A stretch of DNA of 64,000 bases from Lineus longissimus (GCF_910592395.1 NC_088319.1:4340001-4404000), one strand, 5' to 3'; counted from the first letter of the stretch, positions 17,659 to 28,378 are shown. The notes: generated by a model from the sequence alone, not told the origin. Program-made: numbers and translations.

Positions 17659-19006
17659 CATTTTCTGGTATATCATCTTCTTCTTTATAGTGTAGAAGAT
17701 TGATATACTTGTCTTCTGCTAAAATTCTCTCAGAGATTCTAACAGGAGAAATTGGGTAAATGGTAGATTCTTCTCCATTTTTATCCACTTCCTGTCTAGG
17801 AATAAATGTAAACACATTGACTCCAATGTCAGGGTTGTTGTTCTCAAATTTCTCAATATCTTTTATTTTGAGAGGATGGTCAAGACCTTTGAACATGTGA
17901 TCAAATTCAGGCTTGCTGTAATTTGCCACACGTTCGGCATGATTCTCAATCTTTAAAAGATAAGCTTCAACAGAATATCTGAAGCAAAGCTGATCAGTAT
18001 TTTGTACATTGATCACTGCTTTTTTCCTTTGGATCTGTTGAGGTAAAGGAATATAAGAAGATCCCGAAAGTGGTTGATATTTTACAGTGTGTAACTCAAT
18101 CTTGGTTACTTCTATAAATTTCCATCCAGAACCTTTCTGAATGAGATTCTTCAATTCTTTAAGCATATCTTCGATGAGAGAGTCATAATTAAGTTCTTGA
18201 CCCACGTAAAGGATGTGCCTAGATCGAAGTTGAAACTCTTGAACTTCAGTCTTCCTTTGCATTGAAATATATAAGACAATGCTAATTTTTAAACTGTTGT
18301 GCTGAGTTTCAGCTTTAATTTTATCTTGTAAGGCTGTTTTAACTTTCTCAAGGAAGGGCTGTATTCCAATTTTTGGCAGTCCTTGCATTCTGAAATGGTT
18401 AACATAACCTTTGAAAGCAGAGTTGACTTTTACGAAGGAGGTTGATTCAGAATGTTGTTTGATCAACTCCTGAATGAGTTTTTTAGTCATTGAACTTTTG
18501 ACATTGATGTCAAGCTCTTTCGCTTGTTTGAAAAGATCAGATTTTAATAATCTTTTGACTGGTTCTTTGGTCAAGAGTTCTTTCAACTTCTCAATGTTGA
18601 GATTCTGAAAATTTTTATGACCAAGAGCCTTAACTTGCTGTAAAAGCGGCTTTCTGATAGAAATTTTTGCTTTCACAGCTTTTGGTTTAATGTCAGACAA
18701 ATTCACATGCTGAATTTTATCTTCTAAAATTGAGTCCAGCTGTTCTTTTTTGAATTTTCTAGCATTGACTCCGAGTCTTTGCGAAAGAACACGTTTCTCA
18801 ATTTGAGACAAGTCAGAAACTGGCTTGTCAATTTTCACTTCAACATCGTTGAAACTATTCGGAATTTGTTGAAGTTGTTCAAGTAGATTAGCTCTTGAAA
18901 GTGATCCGTATTTTTTAACTTTGTGCCTAAAGGCGAGAATTTTCAACTCATCGGTCGAAAGTCCCTCAGTTGGGTAAGTGTCGTGGATTTTATATGAGGT
19001 TGTCAT
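17651..19006 (-). pseudogene. Polymerase B N-terminal part, cut off by the foldback element (451 codons)
   Basis: The ATG at 19006 follows AAATAAAT by two bases. Residues 15-45 and ~70-95 resemble SAP-type DNA-binding helices. Residues ~310-345 contain 'SGSSYIPLPQQIQRKKAVINVQNTDQLCFRYS', here shortened, the hallmark entry to the Polinton polymerase core. It continues 'NPDIGVNVFTF' and 'YINLLHYKEEDD'. The last three codons (17651-17658) come from the inserted element. The true frame resumes at 16695 after the 10-bp duplication. Alone this part has no polymerase motif. It could only be expressed as a truncated DNA-binding protein. Confidence 0.85.
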
Positions 19007-19209
19007 ATTTATTTATACAAAAAAATAATTTTTTATTAGATCTACGTTTGGAAAGGGAATTCCCCTTTTATAGTTTCGGTTTTGGTTACGGTAAGTCATT
19101 TCATAGTAAAAAAACTTGACTATAAAATGAAATGTTCTCATATAAAAACCATACGTTTATCCAACTGAGGGAATTTCGACAGATGAACTTGTTTGTGAAT
19201 TTTTGTATC
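19007..19209. other. AT-rich spacer, no gene seen
   Basis: The sequence between the polymerase start and the small gene at 19210 has scattered stops in all frames. A weak palindrome surrounds 'TTTTATAG' near 19055-19065. Confidence 0.4.
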
Positions 19210-19308
19210 CTATATAATCACCACTTGGTCGAAAATGTAGGATTCAGGGCTCACCACACCCATGAGAATTTTGTCGCAAGCGATGAAAATCATCATGGGG
19301 GTGTTCAT
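19210..19308 (-). CDS. Very short ORF with late-type leader (32 aa), possibly a truncated gene
   Basis: It starts at 19308 in TATAAATAAATG, the same leader as the structural genes, and encodes a hydrophobic 32-residue peptide (MNTPMMIFIACDKILMGVV...). It may be the remnant of a longer gene cut when the right TIR extended inward. The leader is the main reason to list it. Confidence 0.35.
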   Translation of the reverse strand: MNTPMMIFIACDKILMGVVSPESYIFDQVVII

Positions 19309-19312
19309 TTAT

Positions 19313-19431
19313 TTATACAAAATAATAATTTTTCATTAAGTTCACGTTCAACGGGAGCTCTTTCCACTTTAGATAATTTGTCGATCGTGTGATACGGGTT
19401 TCAAGTTGTTCGTCGAAGAGGAAGGACATAC
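19313..19431 (-). pseudogene. Truncated duplicate of the 1833 gene in the right TIR
   Basis: The first 29 codons match the 1833 gene with one Ser-to-Phe change (MSFLFDEQLETR versus MSFLSDEQLETR). The frame then leaves the TIR and stops at 19313-19315. It shows that the inverted repeat includes the 5' end of a gene. Confidence 0.8.
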
Positions 19432-19763
19432 TTTATCATATACAAAAAATAATTTTTATTAAGTTATGTATTTTGTGTCCGTTGAAGAAGTTGTGTACTT
19501 TTGTAGAATTGTAGAATTGTTGTTCAGCGAGCGAAGCGAGCGGTCTGTAGAATTGTAGAATAGTTTGACTGGTGTTTGACTGTTGAAGAGCGGGTTGACT
19601 GGTGTTTTGACTGGGGAAAAATGTGTTTGACTGTGTTTGACTGAGAGTTCGGTCTTCAAAATTGAAGACCGGTTTTAACTGGTGTTTGACTGTTGTAAAA
19701 TAGTTTGACTAGGATTTGACTGTGAGTCGCTCTTCAACTATGTGTTGACTGGTGTTTGACTGG
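19344..19763. repeat. Right terminal inverted repeat of the Polinton (outer end lost)
   Basis: Reverse complement of 1500-1918. It contains the GCTCGCTTCGCTCGC palindrome near 19530 and the AGTCAAACACC subrepeats. The match to the left TIR ends at 19763, about 118 bp short of the natural end. It is followed by 36 bp of unexplained filler. Confidence 0.9.
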
Positions 19764-19799
19764 AGAAAAAATTTAAGAAAATTAGAGAAGTTGTGTGAC

Positions 19800-20180
19800 G
19801 AGTATAATAAATCCACGTCGATTATCTTACGTGATGATTTGTTCAGAAAATTGGGAGACTCCGCAATTCTGTCTTTGCTAGGATCATATAATGTCGTCGT
19901 TGAGGTTCATCGGGCGAAGTTCGTTACCATATTTTTAAGTAAGCGTCCTAAGGAGAGCTTTAGGCTGAATCCTAAGAATCACGCTCTATTTCTGTTTAGG
20001 TTGCAATTGGGGCCATGCCTGGATGAATCCGAGGTGGAAGCTAAGAATACGTTATTGATGACCTTACGTGACCCTTTTGTCTCCAACCATTGGTTAATAG
20101 TCGATGCGAATGAAAGATTATTTGCCTGGCCCAAATTCGCTACTGGTAAGCAAATGACCGCAAAGGTATTTACTCTGTAA
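19800..20180 (+). pseudogene. ORF-X 3' fragment next to the Polinton
   Basis: Carries the last ~126 codons of ORF-X, ending VFTL then TAA. Its 5' part is missing because unit sequence is lost at the Polinton junction. The apparent start upstream lies in TIR and filler sequence. Confidence 0.7.
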
Positions 20181-21074
20181 CAAAGTACTCGGGTGGACTT
20201 ATATTGTTTATAAAGCTGAGCTGCACGAACAAATCTCACAGTAGCTGATTAAGAAACTAAGATGAGACGGATACGGCACAGCTATGGATGCAATATTTCT
20301 GACTGCTACTATGTCTAATAATTCACTACGTTAATTTTTCGGAATTTGCACACTAGAATCTTTGTCTAAATCCTTATATCTACGCGAAATCGAAACAGAC
20401 ATCATAGCATTCCACTCTCTACCGTAAGGAATTTCCGTGTTGCATAAATAAATTCATTGATATTCCGGGAGATATAATTGTCGCAATAAGTATATTGAGG
20501 GAAATTACACATGCAGTAAAGTGTATTTGGTTGACACCATAAAGGAGCATTGGTTAGGCAAGAGTCTTTAAATAAAAAATTTGAAAGACTCTCAGACTGG
20601 TTGAAAGACTCTGGTCAGGCAAATCCCAAGGATACTAAGTAATCTTGTTCTGAGCAACACCACTATCTTTTGATAAATGTGATGTGGTCACATACCTTAG
20701 TTCAACTATTAAAGTGCCCTCGGCCAGACGAGATGAAAAACACTATGAGCAAGTCGAAGACAGACTGTTATTTGAATGACGATCGCCGTATTTTGGAGAT
20801 CATCTTTCAAATGAGAGTATGGAAAGAGTCAGTTCGACCACTAAACTGTTATTGCAATTCAATGCAATAGTTGTAAATTGAAAGTGAAAGAAAGCGATAT
20901 TCGGAGGTTTCAGCTTGCATCTTCTTTTATTGACGGTCATGGCCTCTATGCACCATATAATACAATCCATCAGAATTCAAAACGGACGGATACTTTTTCC
21001 AGGGGGACATTTTCCACTTCTACACTGTACTGGATTGTGTGACCCAGTTCAATTTTGTCATTGAATAATTGAGT

Positions 21075-21300
21075 TCACCATCGCGTTGCAAAGATATCTG
21101 GACGATTATCTTCATCGAATCGGAGCTTACGTCCTCGTTTCAAAGATGTCTGGTCGCCGTCGTCACCGAGTTGGAGTTCATGCTCACGTTCGTGTTTCAA
21201 CGATCGCTGGTCGAGTGCAGTCACCGAGTCGGAGCTTACAACCACGTTTCAACGATCTCAGGTTGAAAATCGTCTCCGAGTCGGAGTTCATGAAAATCTT
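21075..21300 (+). repeat. Minisatellite in unit B, ~55-60-bp units
   Basis: Four degenerate copies of a unit with 'TTTCAACGATC' and 'CACCGAGTCGGAGCTTAC' blocks. The same array occurs at 29235-29460 and 37267-37490. ORFs across it merely follow the repeat. Confidence 0.7.
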
Positions 21301-21671
21301 TGGATCGTTGTGTTTCTATTTTTTATGTCTATTTTAGAGTACTTCTCAATGCTGGCTAGATGCATGGCTTGCTGTTATGTTATCATTAAACCTGTGGTTC
21401 TGGTCATCATTCAGACACGAGGCTTTCAAGCCTCTTGGGATCATTTGATGAGCATGATTAATAGTTATAATAGAAGACACTTACCAGTCAGTTGAAGTGT
21501 GATTGAGATCCGATCGAAACCTTAAAATCAGGAATTGAGTAATAACATGCCCACCGTTTCTTATTTTGAGGGTCATAGTTTCGGCTGCATTTTTCTTTGT
21601 GCCTTGTTCTCCCTGACGTACGCGTTCATGTATGAGTGTTCAGGTGAGCTAGCGTCTGCTATCTAATTATA

Positions 21672-22660
21672 TTACTCCATTCCCATGCGGGCAAGATCGA
21701 ACAGCTCGAGTATGAAGTTAGGCGATATAGGTCGAACAGTGTTGGTCTGGCTGAGGCAAGGCTCACTGGTACAGGTGAGATGAGAACAGCCGATGGACAC
21801 AGACTCTTCTTTAGTGGTAAACATTCCAAGCGTGGATATGGGATGGCAGCCATGATTCATAAGGACACGGCACCAGCAGTTCTAAAAGCAACCTATTGGT
21901 AGTCCCTAGTGCACCAACTGTGAAATTAGTAAAAACTAACCATTAATTAGTGGTTCCAACTAAAATAGGTAGTAAAACTACCATCAAAATGGTTAAGAAT
22001 TACCATGTTGATAGTTAAAACAAATAATTCCACAGTCAGTGCAATAGCAACTACATGTACCAGAGTAGTAAAACATAACAATAATTAGTTACTTTCACTA
22101 TTTAATTTTAAAAAGAGTATTGACCAGTCTCCAACCGTATGATGACTGTGAGGATCAGCGCAAAACCATTCAACCTGTCAGTTGTCCAGATCTACGCTCC
22201 AACAAGCTTTGGATCCGAGGACAGGATGAATGGATTTTACGAAGACATCATGGCTACTATGCAGTCTCTCCCAAAGCAGGACATTATTATGGTAGTAGGG
22301 GGCTGTGACGCAAAAATCGGCACCGATGCCTAGGACCAATGGAAAGGCAACGTCGGGAGATTTTGCTCAGGAGTAACAAACAAGAGGGGCCTCCGGATAA
22401 CTGAATTTCCTCAAAAACTCAGTCGAAAGGCAACTTGGCATTCTCCTATTGGTAACACACACAACATGATCGAGTACATTACGGTTACGAAAGTTTTCGT
22501 GAGCAGCATCAGCATGGCTGAGACCAGGACCTATCCAGGAGCAGATGTTGTAATTGACCATGACCCTGTCCTTACCCCAATCGCGTTTTTACTATCCTCA
22601 TGGCAAGCTACAATCCACGCCCGAGTTGTCCCTTTGAGATACTGTATTATGCTAAATGAC
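21672..22660 (+). pseudogene. LINE endonuclease (EEP) remnant, unit B
   Basis: Two pieces of one apurinic-like endonuclease domain. 21672-21898 encodes a degenerate 'GKIEQLEYEVRRY...GLAEARLTGTGE...GKHSKRGYGMAAMIHKDTAP' stretch, shown here in parts. 22133-22330 encodes 'LSVVQIYAPTSFGSEDRMNGFY' in part, then 'GGCDAKIGTDA'. This is the order of the EEP nuclease of non-LTR retrotransposons and CFDP2-like proteins. A MITE at 21899-22118 separates the pieces, and stops follow. No reverse transcriptase is seen. Confidence 0.75.
21899..22118. mobile_element. MITE inside the LINE remnant, unit B (~220 bp)
   Basis: Imperfect inverted ends (GTGCACCAACTGTGAAATTAGT and the complement of AATAATTCCACAGTCAGTGC, shortened) surround an AT-rich core. 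It interrupts the endonuclease homology. Copies lie at about 30060-30278 and 38268-38480. Part of the same repeat lies at 57640-57755 in unrelated sequence. Confidence 0.65.
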
Positions 22661-25507
22661 CTTGAATGACGTGTGACAGTGAGAGACTGATATTTCTGCT
22701 CCTATGGCGGAAGTTTAAATCTGAATTGCTTAAAGGTATGGACGGTTTTTTATTGCAGTATGTTTGTTCTTCCTCTGGTTCATCAGGAGTAAACTATTTT
22801 TCTGAACGTGTTCGATGCTTTTCCAATTCTGTTTCAGCTCTTACATAGAAGAAAAACGCGTTGTTTCGTTATTTCTAGTACGCACAAGTCTTGGCGCGAA
22901 AGACCTTTTCCGCCACGTGAGTACACGCTGAGATCCGCGTGTTCGTCACCCCGCTATTAAGATGCAACGTCATTTCTATTTATTGTCGCAGTTGCGGGGT
23001 AATCAAGCGCCATCAGCGTGACGACAGAAAATTCGAGATCAGCACCAAGAGGTCACAAGGTAGATCCATGGCTCCAAGAAACGCCTTACTAGTGCATCGA
23101 TCCACGTGGAAATGGTCGACGCATGTAGAGCTAACTCGGGTCAAATCGGAGTCAACATCGAAAAAGAGTGATAATTCAGTCAGATTTTGAATTTTTCCTC
23201 TTTTTGCGCAATTTGTTGATGGAAACTACTTAATATATAGATTAAGAGGTGACTGGGTAGCTGACAGCTGAATAATATTGCCCTTAATAATGCCAATGGT
23301 CTTTTAATGCCAACCCGCTTTAAAGTCTTAATTGGGCATCTCATAAAACATAACCCCTGCTGGAATGCAAACAGGATTTTAAAAGTAGGAAGCAGATGTT
23401 TAGACGTTTATGCTATACCCGATTAAACGACTGATAAAACGATAGAGATAATATATACTTGTTCACAAAACTGAATAAGATCTTAACGATCTCATACATA
23501 ACTTATCTCGATTTTGGCCCGTGAGAGCCTCTATAATTGATTCCTGTCGCATGCAGTTACCTGCGATGACCACCGTAAACATGGTAAATGAGTGAGTTTT
23601 GTCACATGCAATCATGATCACCGGTCGTAGTGACAAAAAGCACTAGTCTGCTTTAGGTTCAATGATCTGGATCACAAATAGCTACGTAACTACATTTTGT
23701 ATATCAACATGCGCATGGGGTCTGATTCTAATCTGCGATATCGATTTTCAAAGCACTCGACGTCAAAATATAAAGGTTTTCTTAGATGATTCAATTTAAT
23801 CAAATGCAATTATTGACGCTGGTTGTGTTGTTATTCATTAAACGTTGTCTTGTTAAAGCTACAGTTATCGTGTCATGAGGATCTATTGCATCGATTGTGT
23901 CTGTTGCAGCAGAACTAGGAGGTGACTAAGCATGCTATTTTCGGCCTTTTTCCTGATCAGTGTCGTAGCGGAGCCAGTCTGATGATGTGGGGAAAAATAT
24001 TTCTTTCCGTCATCATGTCGACTGTTTTCCGCGACAACAGAGAGCCACAACAGTAGCTCCGGCTCTATAGAGGCGCGGATCAGGAATTAAAGAGGCTAAT
24101 TGTGCTTCGGAATAGGATCCAAGGCTTAGGGTCTATATTGAGATACCAATACCTTTTACCTTGTTGCAAAAATTTCGTCGAAACCCGTGCCGGTTTTCAA
24201 ATCTAAAATACCTTTTTTTCAGTATTCAAAATTTGTGAGATTAATATATTTTGGAATTGATTTACTTTTGGCAAGCTATTGACCAAACAAAGCCGGATAT
24301 GCCAAATAATTCTTTTTGCATGGTAAATGTGTGTTTTTACCTTTGATATATGTTGTTATGAATCACGTGTACGCTCTACAGGCTGGCCCTGAATTATTTT
24401 CCTTTGGACAATAGAATTCTATTGTGTATCCATTGTGTGAAGGAAAATAATTTTTGGGCCACCCTGTATAAAACGTCCTCGGTTTCAGCAGATGTGTCTG
24501 GCATTTTACCGACGAATGTTTGGGGTCAGCGCTGACTGCAGTCTTAGCGTATTTAATTTGAACACAAATGCATTCGAGATATTCATGTACGCACGTGCCA
24601 TGCAAAATGCTGCATTTTGACATAACCAGGAGGCCATTGTTTGAGTTTCAAAAAACTCTCAGTTCCGTAAAAAGAGAAAGAGGCCAAATATGATTTGTGA
24701 CACTAATGTATTTTTGAATGCCACTTCAACAATCAAATCGTCATTGATCCATTCCCGAAATATGCTTCTTTCAGAAAATTTCGCGTTCAGGAAGTTTACA
24801 CAAATTTCGCGAGTAGGTCATGATCGCGAAAACATTCAGCCGCGAAAATCCTTTCCTTTTCAGCAAGAATTCCATGTCATTGTTGCCATAATTGCATTGC
24901 ATCCAGCTACAGGCCCTATTTCGATCGAGGTGATTAAAGAGACTGCGGATATAGTGTACCCTTCGCAATTAGCACGTATCGTAATGACTCCTAAAAACCT
25001 CTAATTCCACACGTCTTGAATAGTGCCCAAGAATCTTTGGTCCCGGGTGCACCTTAATTTGGGTGTCCTTAACTACCACAAGGTTCCTTATGTACACCCA
25101 GTTTGAAATTCGCACCTATTAAAAACCGGTTGAAAATGGTATGTTTGTCTTGAATTGAAGCAAATCTGAACATTTGCTCTATTTCCCCCTTAAAATCTTA
25201 CGAGTTCAGTCAATTCTTCGATATGGAGAGCTATGCTCGACGATATTCAGATGTGTGTTGCCTTTTTCACCACATAAAATACACTAAAAGCCTATAGAAT
25301 TTGTTCATCTTATAGTATATAGGTTGTCCTTTACAAACCCTATACAGATGCTATAAAGGTTTAGATTCTATATAGCCTTTGGACCATTTTCTTTAAAGAT
25401 TTGCAACAGAGAGTTTTGTCTGTGGCATTAATTTGCGATAACACCATCAATATCTTGAGAAAGAAGGTCGTCAAGAATTCTAAATGTTGAGTTCGTAAAC
25501 CCTGTGA

Positions 25508-25894
25508 ATGCAATTCATGACTAAATGGGAGTTATTGCTGGTCCTGATCAACATGGACAGAGCTTCAGCAAGTTTAGTCTTTTCCTCATTTCAATTCATG
25601 ACAATGGACATTGACGGAAATGATAACCATTTAACTTTCGGAATCTTACGAGTTCAGTCAATTCTTCGATGTGCTATGGCATGCTCGAATATTCAGATGT
25701 GCGATGGCTTTTTCACCACCCCCCAGAACGGCCATGACGGCCATGATCAAACGGAAACCTGCCATCTTCACAAGGATGCTGCTACCAAGGACTGGACTTG
25801 CAGAGGCGGGAAAACAGGGCATCGGCTTTGGAAAAAGCAGGTAGCCAATATTTCGGTTTTTATATTCGCAACCTATTTTGCAATAAAGACATAA
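25508..25894 (+). CDS. PAN/apple-like small secreted protein candidate, unit B (128 aa)
   Basis: Residues 5-30 are hydrophobic and could be a signal or anchor. Cysteines in 'LRCAMACSNIQMC', 'ETCHLHKDAA' and 'DWTC' are spaced as in PAN/apple modules, which bind carbohydrate or protein partners. The frame is kept in unit C (33911) with few changes, broken in A and truncated in D. A duplicated fragment of the core lies upstream at 25196-25280. Expression is unproven; it may be an exon. Confidence 0.45.
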   Translation: MQFMTKWELLLVLINMDRASASLVFSSFQFMTMDIDGNDNHLTFGILRVQSILRCAMACSNIQMCDGFFTTPQNGHDGHDQTETCHLHKDAATKDWTCRGGKTGHRLWKKQVANISVFIFATYFAIKT

Positions 25895-27238
25895 TTTGCT
25901 GTTGTTGCGTGCGAAACCGGTTAGACACTAGGACGGCGTTGCTTGCCCTACTGACAAGCTCGCATTGGACTGTTTGATATCGGAATTTCGTTAGTCCTAG
26001 ACTGGTTGCCTACCAGGGCTAAAGAAGCCATATTTAGTATATTTAATGTGTTGGGTTTATTTACAGCTAGTATGAATTACTCGTTCTATGGAACGATCTC
26101 CATCATCCGCGCATTGCGCCCATAATTGTTAAAACTCAAATTTTGTTCAACGACGTTAACTGGTCGCCCGAGACTGGAATATGCAACTTTATGCAGCTGT
26201 TGAAACAAAAACCTAATTCTCGTGCGAATGCATGGCGTATAGTCAACTGAGGAATAAGGTGTACACCTACACTTCAACTTTGAGGGTAAATTATGGTCGT
26301 CTGATGATTACTTCGATTCAACTGAACTGGTAAACATTTTTCACAAATATATGATAAATTACGTGAAACTGCACAATACTACTTTCAAATTCAGACCGAC
26401 CTCTGCTTTAGGCGTACCTGTCTATAATGAAGTCGTATTTTAAGTCGTGCACTGCAATTTGGATAACCACTTCGTTGTAGCCATCTTATACACTGATCCA
26501 ATTTGATATTATAAACATTACTGTAAAAATCCAGATGGAATGGCATAATGAAAACGTTCGTCGATTAACTGAATATTAGATAACCGTACGTAATTCAATA
26601 TCGGAGATGAGGTCGGAGTGGGACTCGGAGTGGGACTCGGAACGGGCCAAGGCTCAGATTTAGCGGAATCTGCAATAAACATTTAAATAGTTCTATTAGT
26701 ATCGATTTGCTGAAACCCATATATTTATCGACTTCGGAAAAAAAACAACCAACATGCATGACAAAATGATCTGCATTATTCTTCTCGGACCATTTCCACA
26801 TCGGCTGTGGTGGGGAGAAGGCCAAACGTAGCAATTTTTACAAATAATTATCATATACATATTCTATAGCGATCTTTTCATGTGCATTGTTTTTGGGTGT
26901 TTCCGCTAAATTTTACCATATTTCCCAGTTTTCCGCAGTTTTCGTAGATTCCACTTAATTGCCCTGGCCGTCAGGATGATTTTCAGAGTGGCGCTCATTG
27001 TTGCCAACCTGTCTATAATATATACAGGGTATACCAAAAATGATGTATCCACCTATACGTTAATAATGGGTTTGTATAAACAAGATGAGCGCATTACTTA
27101 TGAAGATTGTCTAATCAACAGAGAGAGACAGCGTTCCATCTCTCCCACAATGTAATCTATTAAAACCTAATTTCAACAATTTCATCCACTTCATTTAAAG
27201 ATGTCATATCTTAACTTTTAACCGCCACGCCGAACTAG

Positions 27239-28378
27239 CAGAGGGGCACCTGTCGGTCGTACCGTGATGTAAGGATCTATGGCCAGTTCCCACCGTGGGC
27301 GGCATCGGTATTTTACCACACTGGGCTAAGTGTCATAGTCACAGTGGCTCTTTTTCATTACTCCTTGAGTACTTATCGTAACGTCTACGTCTACAGCCAA
27401 GATGATATAAGCGGAGATTTTAAACTGATGTATCATTTTCATTTTAACGAGCTCGCATTCATTGCTGGCGAATATGGCAATGATGTTATAGGTGTTAGCA
27501 CTCGTCGTGGACGGAAATCTGTCTCTGAAAAGTTTCGAGCATTTCAATTCGATTTGATTGAAAGTAGCAATTGCCGAGAGTTGATTCTACCGTATGGTGA
27601 ACTTGAGAAAAGCCTCGGTCCAAAGAATTCGAGGTTCAAATATTTCAAAATGGTTTCATGTGGTGAGAATGTTTTCTTGGAGTTGACCTTTCGATGCAAA
27701 TTTCAGCAGCACAAAAACAGGGAAAAAGACCTGTTTATGTCTTGGTTAAATTGGTATAAAATAGTAAACATAGGGTTTGTTCTTAAACTTCGGTATGTTA
27801 AAAGCCTAAAAGAGATAAATTACTCTCTTATGCCTGAAGCCGAAAGTGCTTTATTATCTGATATGGATAACATCATGTTAGAGGATATCCGATGTGATTT
27901 GAATGGTTATCTCTATAAATCATCAGCTAGAACACACTCCATCACCATCTTAGAAAAACCGTACGAGTATAATAAATCCACGTCGATTATCTTACGTGAT
28001 GATTTGTTCAGAAAATTGGGAGACTCCGCAATTCTGTCTTTGCTAGGATCATATAATGTCGTCGTTGAGGTTCATCGGGCGAAGTTCGTTACCATATTTT
28101 TAAGTAAGCGTCCTAAGGAGAGCTTTAGGCTGAATCCTAAGAATCACGCTCTATTTCTGTTTAGGTTGCAATTGGGGCCATGCCTGGATGAATCCGAGAT
28201 GGAAGCTAAGAATACGTTATTGATGACCTTACGTGACCCTTTTGTCTCCAACCATTGGTTAATAGTCGATGCGAATGAAAGATTATTTGCCTGGCCCAAA
28301 TTCGCTACTGGTAAGCAAATGACCGCAAAGGTATTTACTCTGCAACAAAGTACTCGGGTGGACTTATATTGTTTATAA
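27239..28378 (+). CDS. ORF-X, unit B/C junction copy (about 380 codons, unknown)
   Basis: The frame is open from just after a TAG at 27236 to the TAA at 28376, with no ATG until about 27427 ('MYHFHFNELAF'). The 5' part may thus be read from a splice acceptor or a non-ATG start. The protein is mixed alpha/beta with 'GVSTRRGRKSV', 'LRDDLFRKLGDSAILSLLG' and 'NHWLIVDANERLFAWPKF'. No known domain is recognised. This copy reads CAA where the others stop with TAA after VFTL, extending it by 11 residues. Four copies in the array keep the frame over long stretches, which suggests past or present coding. Confidence 0.5.
   Translation, partial: QRGTCRSYRDVRIYGQFPPWAASVFYHTGLSVIVTVALFHYSLSTYRNVYVYSQDDISGDFKLMYHFHFNELAFIAGEYGNDVIGVSTRRGRKSVSEKFRAFQFDLIESSNCRELILPYGELEKSLGPKNSRFKYFKMVSCGENVFLELTFRCKFQQHKNREKDLFMSWLNWYKIVNIGFVLKLRYVKSLKEINYSLMPEAESALLSDMDNIMLEDIRCDLNGYLYKSSARTHSITILEKPYEYNKSTSIILRDDLFRKLGDSAILSLLGSYNVVVEVHRAKFVTIFLSKRPKESFRLNPKNHALFLFRLQLGPCLDESEMEAKNTLLMTLRDPFVSNHWLIVDANERLFAWPKFATGKQMTAKVFTLQQSTRVDLYCL

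Larger units (their letters stand above)
1382..19763 (-). mobile_element. Polinton/Maverick element (degenerate), about 18.3 kb
   Basis: Identified by its gene set: protein-primed PolB, retroviral-type integrase, packaging ATPase, major and minor capsid proteins, and small conserved Polinton proteins, all between long terminal inverted repeats. Most genes are on the minus strand. Without the two secondary insertions (11968-12910 and 16706-17658) the body is about 16.5 kb, normal for Polintons. The left end starts AGTAGTGTAAAAG, in keeping with the 5'-AG terminus of the family. The outermost ~118 bp of the right TIR are missing, and a 36-bp filler precedes host sequence at 19800. I found no adenovirus-like protease gene. 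Several genes carry stops, so this copy is not autonomous. Confidence 0.93.
19800..27964 (+). repeat. Host tandem unit B (8165 bp, type-2 tail)
   Basis: Starts inside ORF-X at GAGTATAATAAATCC, the same position at which units C, D and E are counted. The first ~2.9 kb are nearly identical to units C and D. From about 22700 the tail matches unit D (39080-43490) much better than unit C. Contents in order are the ORF-X 3' end, a minisatellite, a LINE endonuclease remnant with a MITE, non-coding repeat sequence, a PAN-like ORF and the ORF-X 5' part. Confidence 0.85.

Noticed and set aside
16680-17676. ORFs rich in Arg/Pro/Ser/Phe in the foldback element
   Set aside because: Translations of the AATTCGTCCCCGG repeat.
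24690-25004. 104-aa ORF repeated in units B, C and D
   Set aside because: The frame is broken in unit C and shifted in D. Differences do not favour coding.
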